From contig JAUQOX010000029.1 of the NCBI GenBank assembly GCA_030550695.1, forward strand, positions 1 through 17,859: a stretch of 17,859 nt of DNA, given 5' to 3'. The translations under genes were made by a program, and so were the position numbers. This DNA is from Gemmatimonadota bacterium (GTDB taxonomy: Bacteria > Gemmatimonadota > Gemmatimonadetes > Longimicrobiales > Gaopeijiaceae). The notes beneath the pieces are model-generated. The model worked only from the letters and a program-made list of their open reading frames with translations. It searched no databases and was not told the origin of the DNA. Below, piece by piece: positions 7,960 to 14,471 of this stretch (positions within the stretch are counted from its first letter, which is position 1; every line of letters begins with the position of its first letter).

Positions 7960-8290
7960 GGCTCCTCCGGCGGTGGGCTTAAAGCGAGGTGCAGGGCCGA
8001 GTCTGTTCTCTCTTCAAAGGTAAAAAAAACTCCAGTAGTAGAAGAGGAGGTGGAAATGTGGAGAGGTGTGGCGACGAGCAGGCGAAGTGGAAGAGCTGGA
8101 AGGGGATATCCCCGTGGAGCCGATGTGGAGGGGGAGGGGAAAAAAGTCTTTCGGGGCGGAAACACCACGGGGTGTGGAGCGTTCTCCCCATCTCCTCCAC
8201 CGCTTCTCCACAGGGTTGTCCACGCATTGCGCTCCCTGGATCGTCTCCTCGAAGGAAGTGGAAGGGAGGAGTTTCGAAGGGTCCTGACGG
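7960..8290. other. Candidate replication origin (oriC) between dnaA and dnaN
   Basis: A 331-base gene-free gap with many near matches to the DnaA box TTATCCACA. In reverse orientation: TGTGGAGAG at 8057, TGTGGCGAC at 8067, TGTGGAGGG at 8124 and TGTGGAGCG at 8173. In forward orientation: TCCTCCACC at 8193, TTCTCCACA at 8204 (one mismatch) and TTGTCCACG at 8216. The first two are exactly one helical turn apart, and the last three are 11-12 bases apart. The two groups face opposite ways. An A-tract and trinucleotide run lie at the dnaN-proximal edge. Position between dnaA and dnaN and the change in coding-strand bias nearby support an origin. Boxes are degenerate, as expected in a high-GC genome, so exact borders are uncertain. 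No protein-like frame was found here. Confidence 0.75.
8022..8050 (-). promoter_or_regulatory. DnaA-trio-like unwinding element with T-tract
   Basis: On the minus strand two tandem DnaA-like boxes (at 8067-8075 and 8057-8065) are followed by a short pyrimidine spacer and then CTT CTA CTA CTG (8044 down to 8033). An eight-T run comes next (8029-8022). DnaA-trios in the Bacillus-type basal unwinding system are read as CTA/CTT/TTA triplets 3' of the boxes, leading into AT-rich DNA. Order and orientation match here. The AT-rich part is short, so this is a candidate only. Confidence 0.5.
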
Positions 8291-9688
8291 CTAGCGGGCC
8301 GCAAGGCGGGCCCGAATGGCCTCTAGATGCCTCCTGAGGGTAGGTTCCCTGGTCAGGGATTCCTCTATCTTCCGGAGGGAGTGGAGAACCGTGGAGTGGT
8401 CCCGATTCCCCACAAGGGCCCCGATCTGGATCAGGGAAAGACCGGTGAGTTCCCGAAGAAGATAGATGGCAACCTGCCGAGGAAGAGTGAGATTCCGTGT
8501 TCGGCGAGGTCCTACCAGTTCTCCTACCGAAATACCGAAGTGCGCCGCCACGGCGGCACGGATCTGCTCCGGGGAGGGTGGAACACTTCTCGTCTGGCCA
8601 TTGCTGGAGAGAATTCCCTGAAGGACAGCCTGGGCCATGGCCAGAGTGACCTCCTGATTCTTCAAGGAGGAGTAAGCTAGAAGCTTGATGATGGCGCCCT
8701 CCAGCTCCCGTACCGACGAAGTGCAGAAACGGGCGATGAAGTCGATGACCTCCGGATCCAGGGTCAGGGAGTCGTCGGCAGCCTTCTTCCGCAGGATGGC
8801 CACACGGGTCTCATAGTCCGGAGGCTGGATATCCGCCACCAGCCCCCATTCGAACCGCGAGACAAGACGCTCTTCCAGGCCCGGCAGTTCCTTGGGAGGC
8901 CGGTCGCTGGTGAGAACAATCTGTTTTTGGGCGTCATAGAGGGCATTGAAGGTATGGAAGAATTCCTCCTGTGTTCTTTCCTTGCCCTCCAAAAAGTGCA
9001 CATCATCCACCAGGAGGATGTCAATCTCACGATAGCGCCGACGGAAGTGGGGCGTGGTGCCCTCCTGGATGGAGCCCACCAGCTCGTTCATGAACTGTTC
9101 GGTGGGCACGTAGGCGACCCGCTTCTTGGGGTTGGCTGCAAGAACGGCATGACCCACGGCGTGCATCAGATGGGTCTTGCCGAGGCCTACACCTCCGTAG
9201 AGGAAGAGCGGGTTGTACATCCTGGCAGGTTTTTCGGCAACCGCCACGGCTGCCGCCGCGGCCAACTGGTTACCGGCCCCCACGACAAAGCGGTCGAAGG
9301 TGTAGCGGGGGTTGAGGGGGATGCCGGGGGTGGGGGGTGGTGTGTGGCCCGTGGGGGGGGAGGGCTCAAGACTTCCGGAGCCGGGGAAGTAAGAGGCAGG
9401 CGAGACGGTCACCCGGGGGGGACGAGCCTCCAGAGGGCCCTCCCCCGGCAGGAACGAGACGGTAAGGGCCCTCCCGAGGATTTGCCGGGTGGCCGCCTCC
9501 ACGAGAGTTCGGTACTTCTCCGTAAGCCACTCGGCGTGGAAGGGAGTGGGGGTCTCGACCACCAACTCGTGGTCAGTCAGCAACTTTGGGCGAGTGCCCA
9601 TCAACCAGGCCCGGAACGTCTGCTCAGGCAGCCGTCCCTGGAGCGCCTGGAGCGTCCGAGACCAAAGTTCAGCAGCCGTGATCTCCAT
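8291..9688 (-). CDS. dnaA: Chromosomal replication initiator DnaA
   Basis: 465 residues from the ATG at 9688. Domain I begins MEITAAELWSRTLQALQGRL (DnaB/DnaA interaction). A Pro-rich linker follows (about 83-125). The AAA+ domain has Walker A GGVGLGKTH (165-173), Walker B LLVDDVHF (225-232) and RLVSRFEWGL. Domain IV carries RQVAIYLLRELTGLSL and the box-binding signature GNRDHSTVLHSLRKI (427-441). DnaA forms an ATP-bound filament on oriC to open DNA and load helicase. The frame extends to an ATG at 9766, adding an Arg/Gly-rich 26-residue leader, but the 9688 start matches the family N-terminus. Neither start has a strong ribosome site. The gene diverges from rpmH and precedes the oriC-like gap. 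Confidence 0.97.
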   Translation of the reverse strand: MEITAAELWSRTLQALQGRLPEQTFRAWLMGTRPKLLTDHELVVETPTPFHAEWLTEKYRTLVEAATRQILGRALTVSFLPGEGPLEARPPRVTVSPASYFPGSGSLEPSPPTGHTPPPTPGIPLNPRYTFDRFVVGAGNQLAAAAAVAVAEKPARMYNPLFLYGGVGLGKTHLMHAVGHAVLAANPKKRVAYVPTEQFMNELVGSIQEGTTPHFRRRYREIDILLVDDVHFLEGKERTQEEFFHTFNALYDAQKQIVLTSDRPPKELPGLEERLVSRFEWGLVADIQPPDYETRVAILRKKAADDSLTLDPEVIDFIARFCTSSVRELEGAIIKLLAYSSLKNQEVTLAMAQAVLQGILSSNGQTRSVPPSPEQIRAAVAAHFGISVGELVGPRRTRNLTLPRQVAIYLLRELTGLSLIQIGALVGNRDHSTVLHSLRKIEESLTREPTLRRHLEAIRARLAAR

Positions 9689-9819
9689 GGAGGTCGGGCG
9701 GTTCCGAAGCTCGCCGCCTGTTCGACGGCCCTTCCGCCGGGGCCATCCCCCAGGGCACCTTCCCATCCGCCGGATCCGGCTCGGGAGGGGAAAGGCAGGT
9801 GCGCCGTTGGGGGGCAGGC

Positions 9820-9848
9820 AAGGTAGGGATGGCGGCAGAGGAAGTCAA
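9820..9848 (-). promoter_or_regulatory. Weak candidate dnaA promoter
   Basis: On the minus strand TTGACT (9848-9843) is followed after 17 bases by TACCTT (9825-9820), a fair -35 but poor -10. Transcription would start near 9813 and leave a leader of about 125 bases to the ATG at 9688. No DnaA box was seen beside it. Confidence 0.3.
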
Positions 9849-9877
9849 TCAACCCGGGAAACCCGGCTTGGGGGGGG

Positions 9878-9907
9878 TTGACCCCTGGGCAGTTCCGAAG
9901 GTATGTT
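9878..9907 (+). promoter_or_regulatory. Candidate sigma-70-type promoter for the rpmH operon
   Basis: TTGACC (9878-9883) is followed after 18 bases by TATGTT (9902-9907), giving five and four matches to the consensus hexamers. The start would be near 9914, about 43 bases before the rpmH ATG. The stretch after it (GGGCTAATTTTCAC) is the most AT-rich part of this intergenic region, which otherwise (9689-9956) shows nothing recognisable besides the weak opposite promoter. Confidence 0.45.
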
Positions 9908-9956
9908 GCTGGGCTAATTTTCACGACGCAACGCCAGGTCTCGCAGGGATCTCGCC

Positions 9957-10106
9957 ATGATGCCGACCTACAGGCCGCGGAATCGGAAGCGGAAGAACAA
10001 GCACGGCTTCCGGGCCCGCATGTCCACACGGGGAGGTCGCAAGACCCTCAACCGCCGGCGGCGCCATGGCCGGCGTCGGCTGGTGGTCCGAATCGGCTCG
10101 AAATAG
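9957..10106 (+). CDS. rpmH: 50S ribosomal protein L34
   Basis: 49 residues, very basic, beginning MMPTYRPRNRKRKNKHGFRA and continuing with RMSTRGGRKTLNRRRRHGRR, the hallmark L34 sequence. The family pattern is M-x-x-T-(Y/F)-x-P-(S/R)-(N/R)-R-K-R. L34 is a small protein of the large ribosomal subunit that binds 23S rRNA. Two adjacent ATGs (9957 and 9960) are possible; the first keeps the family spacing before TY.P. A weak AGGGA lies upstream. It leads the rpmH-rnpA-yidD-yidC operon. The C-terminal VVRIGSK extends slightly past the common ending. Confidence 0.97.
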   Translation: MMPTYRPRNRKRKNKHGFRARMSTRGGRKTLNRRRRHGRRRLVVRIGSK

Positions 10107-10110
10107 TGCC

Positions 10111-10515
10111 GTGGAGGACACCCGGCCTCCCCTGGGGCCGGCCGAGGGGGAGCGGTTTCCCCCCTCCAGCAGGCTCACCGGGAGTCAGGAGATCCGTCGG
10201 CTCCTCCGACACGGCCAGAGGAAGAAGACGTCTCATCTGGACGTCTTCTTTTTGTCTTCCGGGAGCGGCGAGCCGCGCTTCGGTCTGGTGGTCCCGCGGT
10301 TCAAGCGCACGGCCGTGATGCGGAATCGGCTGAAGCGGCGCCTCAGGGAGGTGGGCCGTCGGGAAGTGCTCCCCCGGCTCCGGGTGTGCGGAGCCCCGGT
10401 GGACCTCCTCGTAAGGACGCGCCCGGAGACCTATCGGGCCACGTATGGCCAGCTGAAGGCAGAATTGGCGGCCGTTGCCGAGGAGATATGCTCAAGACTG
10501 CGCTCCTCGCCCTGA
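10111..10515 (+). CDS. rnpA: Ribonuclease P protein component
   Basis: 134 residues from a GTG four bases after the rpmH stop. The protein binds RNase P RNA and helps mature tRNA 5' ends. RLTGSQEIRRLLRHGQR, RFGLVVPRFKRTAVMRNRLKRRLREVGRREV (with RNR at 71-73) and the basic helix are diagnostic. The first 20 residues are an acidic/Pro-rich lead-in not typical of the family. An in-frame ATG at 10066 lies within rpmH, and the frame remains open across all of rpmH back to a TGA at 9958-9960. A longer form overlapping rpmH is therefore possible, as in Thermus. The 3' end overlaps yidD by 28 bases. No clear ribosome site precedes the GTG; coupling to rpmH translation is likely. Confidence 0.93.
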   Translation: MEDTRPPLGPAEGERFPPSSRLTGSQEIRRLLRHGQRKKTSHLDVFFLSSGSGEPRFGLVVPRFKRTAVMRNRLKRRLREVGRREVLPRLRVCGAPVDLLVRTRPETYRATYGQLKAELAAVAEEICSRLRSSP

Positions 10516-10700
10516 TTCGGTTCTACCGCCGGGGGATTTCCCCTTTTACCCCCCCGTCCTGCCGGTTTGTCCCTACCTGTTCTGCCTTTGCCGAAGAAGC
10601 GTTGTTGAGGTACGGGCCGTGGAAGGGGGGGTGGTTGGCCCTTCGTCGGCTCCTCCGCTGTCATCCTTTCGGCGGTAAAGGCTACGACCCTGTCCCATGA
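10488..10700 (+). CDS. yidD: Membrane protein insertion efficiency factor YidD
   Basis: 70 residues, the normal size. The N-terminal amphipathic helix (LKTALLALIRFYRR) precedes the Cys-containing signature CRFVPTCSAFAEEAL, then RRLLRCHPFGGKGYDPVP, where the three conserved cysteines are C25, C31 and C58. YidD is a small inner-membrane-associated protein thought to aid insertion of membrane proteins with YidC. A GAGGAG lies very close to the ATG. It starts inside rnpA (28-base overlap) and its TGA overlaps the yidC ATG (ATGA), so translation is tightly coupled through rnpA-yidD-yidC. Confidence 0.96.
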   Translation: MLKTALLALIRFYRRGISPFTPPSCRFVPTCSAFAEEALLRYGPWKGGWLALRRLLRCHPFGGKGYDPVP

Positions 10701-12430
10701 GAACGGAAATCCGCTTTCTTCTGGCCATGGTTCTGATGATCGGGGTTCTGGTCGTCACGAACCTTCTCTTCCCGCCCATCCCTCCGGAGGGCGTCCCCGG
10801 AGGTGGAGGTAGCACGGTGGGGGGTGCGGGAACCCCGAGCCCGGACACCATGGCGCGAGAGCCGGCCACCCCTGCTGGAGAAGAGGGGGCCCTTCCGTTA
10901 CCGGTTGCCCCGCGGGCTCTGCCAGGGGCAGAGGAGGGGGGGGCGGTGGGAGAAGAGGCCGCGAGACGGTCCGCTCCCAGGACGGTGCAGGTTCAGACCC
11001 CCCTCATGGTCCTCACCTTTACCACCGAGGGGGGCCGACTCCTCTCGGCCCGGCTTCCCAGGTTCCCGTCCTTCACCCGTCCTGGGAGTGTGGAACTCAT
11101 ATACCCTGAGGGGCCTGGAGCCTTGGGGAACCGCCTCTTGGTGGGGAAGGACACCTTGGACCTCCGGCGCCTCCCCTTCGAGATCAACCCGCCGGAAGGA
11201 CTTGAACTCAGGGAGGGCGATGGGCCGGGAACCTTGCAGCTCACCTACCAGCACCCCACCCATCCCTTCCGTTTCGAGATTCAATACCGCTTCTATCCGG
11301 ATCAGTACCTGGTGGAGGTGACCGGCCAGGTCAGGGGGCTGGATGCCTCCGTCCTTTTCACCGAGCTGGGGACGGGGATTCCTTTCAACGAGCCCCGGGA
11401 ACAGGATGAGGTCCGGGCGGCGGCCTACGTTCTGAACCACCGGATCCAAGGGATCCGATCCCAGTCCCTCGAGAGGGTGAGCCAGCCTCGGGTGGAGGCC
11501 GGCCCGTTCTACTGGGCTGCCTTCAAGAGCAAATACTTCGTGGTGGCCTTGTTGGCCGGGAGGGGGAACGACGAGGACCACTTGGGGGGGGCGGTGGCCC
11601 AGCCTGCCGGTGGTCGGCATCAGGTTGCCTTGACGGTTTCCCAGCCGGTGGGTTTGGGGGGGGATTTCGCCTACCGCCTGTTCCTGGGACCCCAGGAGTT
11701 TGCCCGCTTGGCCAACCTGGGAAGGGACATGGAGGAGGTGAATCCCTACGGATGGAGGTTCTTCCGGCCGATCATCCGCCCCTTCGTAGGCATCATCATG
11801 TGGGTTCTCGTCTTCCTCCACGAGAACCTGAATCTGGGCTATGGTTGGGTTCTCATCCTCTTCGGAATCCTGATGCGGATCGTCCTCTATCCGCTGAACC
11901 AGAGGGCGATGAGGGCCCAGCTTCGCAACATGGAGGTACAGCCGCTCCTTCAGGAGATTCAGACCAAGTACAAGGACAACCCTGAGAAGCTCCAGAAGGA
12001 GATGATGAAGCTGTACAAGGAGCACGGGTTCAATCCTTTTGCCGGCTGTCTGCCCATGCTCCTCCCTTGGCCGGTACTCATCGCCCTCTTCTTCGTTTTC
12101 CAGAACACCATCGAGCTCAGGGGCGTGCCCTTCCTCTGGCTTCCGGATCTTTCCACCCCTGACCCCTACTACATCCTCCCCGCCTTGCTGGGGATCTCCA
12201 TGTTCCTTCTCCAGTGGGTGAGCATGAAATCCATGCCCCAGACCAATCCCCAGATGAAGATGATGCTCTGGCTCATGCCCATCATGATGGTCTTCATCTT
12301 CCTGAATCTGGCGTCTGGGCTGAACCTCTACTACACCACGGCCAATCTGGCGACCCTGCCCCAGCAGGTCTTGATCGCCCGGGAACGGAAGAAATTTCAG
12401 CCCAGAGTGCCGCAGCCGCCTTCAAAGTGA
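10697..12430 (+). CDS. yidC: Membrane protein insertase YidC
   Basis: 577 residues, the Gram-negative long form. An N-terminal TM (about 6-24) is followed by a Gly/Pro/Ala/Glu-rich linker (about 28-95) and a beta-rich periplasmic domain (about 96-345). The conserved insertase core from about 355 has FVGIIMWVLVFLHENL, GWVLILFGILMRIVLYPLN, a charged cytoplasmic helical hairpin (about 403-445) and further TMs near 450-470, 491-508 and 522-555. NPFAGCLPMLLPWPVLIALF is the family's NP..GCLP...Q.P-type motif, with W in place of the common Q. It inserts membrane proteins alone or with Sec. The C-terminus is short and only modestly basic. It follows yidD by an ATGA overlap. Confidence 0.97.
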   Translation: MRTEIRFLLAMVLMIGVLVVTNLLFPPIPPEGVPGGGGSTVGGAGTPSPDTMAREPATPAGEEGALPLPVAPRALPGAEEGGAVGEEAARRSAPRTVQVQTPLMVLTFTTEGGRLLSARLPRFPSFTRPGSVELIYPEGPGALGNRLLVGKDTLDLRRLPFEINPPEGLELREGDGPGTLQLTYQHPTHPFRFEIQYRFYPDQYLVEVTGQVRGLDASVLFTELGTGIPFNEPREQDEVRAAAYVLNHRIQGIRSQSLERVSQPRVEAGPFYWAAFKSKYFVVALLAGRGNDEDHLGGAVAQPAGGRHQVALTVSQPVGLGGDFAYRLFLGPQEFARLANLGRDMEEVNPYGWRFFRPIIRPFVGIIMWVLVFLHENLNLGYGWVLILFGILMRIVLYPLNQRAMRAQLRNMEVQPLLQEIQTKYKDNPEKLQKEMMKLYKEHGFNPFAGCLPMLLPWPVLIALFFVFQNTIELRGVPFLWLPDLSTPDPYYILPALLGISMFLLQWVSMKSMPQTNPQMKMMLWLMPIMMVFIFLNLASGLNLYYTTANLATLPQQVLIARERKKFQPRVPQPPSK

Positions 12431-12478
12431 GACCCCGGTCACGGGGGGGCTGAGAGGCGTAGGAGGGAATCTTTTCCC

Positions 12479-13942
12479 ATGGTCCGCCCCGATACCATCG
12501 TGGCCCTGGCTACCCCTCCAGGGATCAGCGCCTTGGCCGTGGTCCGTCTGTCGGGCCCGGAGGCGTTTTCCATGGTGGGTCGTCTCTGCCCCCCCCACCC
12601 CCCCCCCCAACCCCCCCCGGGGGGCCCCCCCCCGGGGGGGGCGGGGGCCCCCCCCCCCCCCCACCCAGGGCCCCCGAGGGTGCACCCCCACACCCCCCGG
12701 CCCACCCTGGGCTGGGCCGTGGATCCTCGCACCGGCGAAAGGCTGGACCAGGTGATGGTCACCGCCTATCCCGCCCCGAAGAGCTATACGGGGGAGGATG
12801 TGGTGGAGCTCTCCTGCCACGGCGGCTGGCTCTCCCCCCAGTTGGTGGTGGAGGCCCTCCTGGAGCTGGGGGGCCGTCGGGCGCAAGAAGGGGAGTTCAC
12901 CAGGAGGGCCTACCTGAACGGAAAGTTGGATCTCCTCCAAGCGGAAGCCGTTCTGGACCTCATCGAGGGCCGCAGTCTGGCCCTCCACGGAAGGGCGGTT
13001 CATCACCTGGAAAGGGGGCTCTCCCGCCGCCTGGCCCAGGTCCGAGAAGACCTCCTGGGCCTGGAAGCTTCGCTGGTCTACCATCTGGATTTCCCCGAGG
13101 AGGACGAACCGCCGGTTCCCCTGACGGAGATCGTGGCCCAGGCCAAGGGGTTGGAAGGTCTTTTGGAGGCCCTCGCCAAGACGGCCCCGGAGGGAGAGCT
13201 GTTGCGGGAGGGGGCCCTGGTGGTCCTCGCCGGGCCGCCCAACTCGGGGAAGTCCAGCTTGTTCAACGCCCTTTTGGGGGAGGAACGGGCCATCGTCACG
13301 GAGATCCCCGGGACCACCCGCGATGCCCTGGAGGCCACCGTCTCCTGGGGAGGGTATCCCTTCCGGTTGGTGGACACCGCCGGTCTCCGGAAGAGCCAGG
13401 AAGTGGTGGAGCAGATGGGGATCGAGGTGGCGTGGCGGTATCTTGTGCGGGCCCAGGCGGTGCTCTTGTGTGTAGAGGGTGGGGTGGATCCGGAGCCGTT
13501 CCTCAGGGAACTCCGGGAGCGGAGTGGGGAAGCCCGACTCATTCTGGTCCGGACCAAACGGGACCTTTGGGAGGCCGGGAGTGTGCCGTCCCATGGGGAA
13601 GGGCCTGCGGACACCGGCGGGCTTCCGATGGTCCCGATATCGGCCCATACCGGTGAGGGCCTTGCGGAGCTTCGTGAGATTTTGTTGGGCCTGGTCTTCG
13701 GAGAGATCCGCGCCGTGGCCCCCGAGTTCCCCGTCCTGACGCGGCGGAGGCAGGCAGAGGGGGTGCAGCGGGCCCTGGAGGATTTGCGGGCGTTTCGCCG
13801 GGCCTTGGAAGAAGGCGTTCCGCCGGAAGCGGCCACAGCGCACCTCCGCTCGGCCGAAACCGCCCTGGAAGAACTCTTGGGGGTCATTCCCCGGGAGGAG
13901 GTACTGGATCGGCTGTTTCGGCAGTTTTGCATCGGGAAGTGA
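12479..13942 (+). CDS. mnmE: tRNA modification GTPase MnmE
   Basis: 487 residues. With MnmG it builds the cmnm5/nm5 group on wobble uridine 34 of certain tRNAs. N-terminal DTIVALATPPG.SALAVVRLSGP and KSYTGEDVVELSCHGG belong to the formyl-THF-binding domain. The inserted G domain has GPPNSGKSS (252-260), IPGTTRD (276-282), DTAG (299-302) and TKRD (359-362) in place of the usual NKxD. The C-terminal helical domain ends in FCIGK with the conserved Cys484. Residues about 38-73 are an abnormal Pro/Gly run encoded by a C/G tract (12589-12700), making this region about 30 residues longer than in E. coli MnmE. This may be an assembly fault. A GGAGGG lies about 11 bases before the ATG. It follows yidC by 48 bases. 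Confidence 0.95.
   Translation: MVRPDTIVALATPPGISALAVVRLSGPEAFSMVGRLCPPHPPPQPPPGGPPPGGAGAPPPPHPGPPRVHPHTPRPTLGWAVDPRTGERLDQVMVTAYPAPKSYTGEDVVELSCHGGWLSPQLVVEALLELGGRRAQEGEFTRRAYLNGKLDLLQAEAVLDLIEGRSLALHGRAVHHLERGLSRRLAQVREDLLGLEASLVYHLDFPEEDEPPVPLTEIVAQAKGLEGLLEALAKTAPEGELLREGALVVLAGPPNSGKSSLFNALLGEERAIVTEIPGTTRDALEATVSWGGYPFRLVDTAGLRKSQEVVEQMGIEVAWRYLVRAQAVLLCVEGGVDPEPFLRELRERSGEARLILVRTKRDLWEAGSVPSHGEGPADTGGLPMVPISAHTGEGLAELREILLGLVFGEIRAVAPEFPVLTRRRQAEGVQRALEDLRAFRRALEEGVPPEAATAHLRSAETALEELLGVIPREEVLDRLFRQFCIGK
12589..12700. repeat. Extreme C/G homopolymer tract inside mnmE
   Basis: About 110 bases almost wholly of C and G, including a run of 15 C (12648-12662) and alternating C8-9/G6-8 blocks that are self-complementary. 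It keeps the mnmE frame open and encodes Pro/Gly/Ala. The family has no such segment, so it is either a sequencing/assembly artefact or a true low-complexity expansion. Confidence 0.85.
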
Positions 13943-13967
13943 CGAAGGAAGGTCCAAGCTCCCCCGG

Positions 13968-13988
13968 GCCCCCGAAAGGGTCGGGGGC
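13968..13988 (+). terminator. GC-rich hairpin after mnmE
   Basis: GCCCCCGA (13968-13975) pairs perfectly with TCGGGGGC (13981-13988) around a 5-base AAGGG loop, 26 bases after the mnmE stop. There is no T-run after it, so intrinsic termination would be weak. It could instead be an mRNA-processing or attenuating hairpin between mnmE and the acylphosphatase gene. Confidence 0.35.
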
Positions 13989-14019
13989 GGGCTCCGGAGG
14001 GTAGACGCGGGAGGATTCC

Positions 14020-14370
14020 ATGGAGAAGAACGGGAGCTTGCAGAGCCCTCAGCCCCTCAAGCCGCCGAAGGCGGAAGGTAGGGAGGAGGCCCAGGAACAG
14101 GTGCGGCGCCGTTTCCTGGTCCGGGGAAGGGTCCAGGGGGTTTTCTTCCGAGCCTGGACCCAGGAGACGGCCACGGAGCTGGGCCTGCATGGCATGGTGC
14201 GCAATCTCCCCGACGGCGGTGTAGAGATTGTTGCGGGAGGGCCGAGGGGCGCCATGGAGATTTTCGAGGGACGCCTCTGGGAGGGTCCCCCTGCCGCCCG
14301 GGTGGAGGCCGTGGAGGCTACGGAGGTCAGCGAGCCCCTGGAGGAGGGGTCGTTTCGGATCGTTCGGTGA
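14020..14370 (+). CDS. acyP: Acylphosphatase
   Basis: 116 residues. The acylphosphatase fold is seen from about residue 30: RRFLVRGRVQGVFFRAWTQ contains the phosphate-binding loop and catalytic R44, and GMVRNLPDGGVEIVAGG contains catalytic N62. It hydrolyses carboxyl-phosphate bonds such as acetyl phosphate and 1,3-bisphosphoglycerate in the cytoplasm. The first 28 residues are a charged, Pro/Gln-rich extension beyond the usual 90-odd residue family length; no internal ATG gives a shorter form. A GGGAGGA ribosome site precedes the ATG. It sits between mnmE and mnmG on the same strand, 77 bases after mnmE and 101 before mnmG. Both catalytic residues are present, so it should be active. Confidence 0.93.
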   Translation: MEKNGSLQSPQPLKPPKAEGREEAQEQVRRRFLVRGRVQGVFFRAWTQETATELGLHGMVRNLPDGGVEIVAGGPRGAMEIFEGRLWEGPPAARVEAVEATEVSEPLEEGSFRIVR

Positions 14371-14471
14371 TTTTCGGAGGAGGCGGATCGGTGGGTTGGG
14401 GGGGACGACCGCGGCGGAGGTTCGCGTCGTAGGCGTTGTCGGGAGAAAGGTAGACGAGGACGGGGACAACG

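Noticed and set aside
10020..10030. DnaA-box-like TGTCCACAC
   Set aside because: It lies in the rpmH coding sequence, is isolated, and is explained by conserved L34 codons.
12422..13957. Minus-strand 511-residue open frame opposite mnmE
   Set aside because: mnmE has all family motifs; the opposite frame is Pro/Gly/His-rich shadow.
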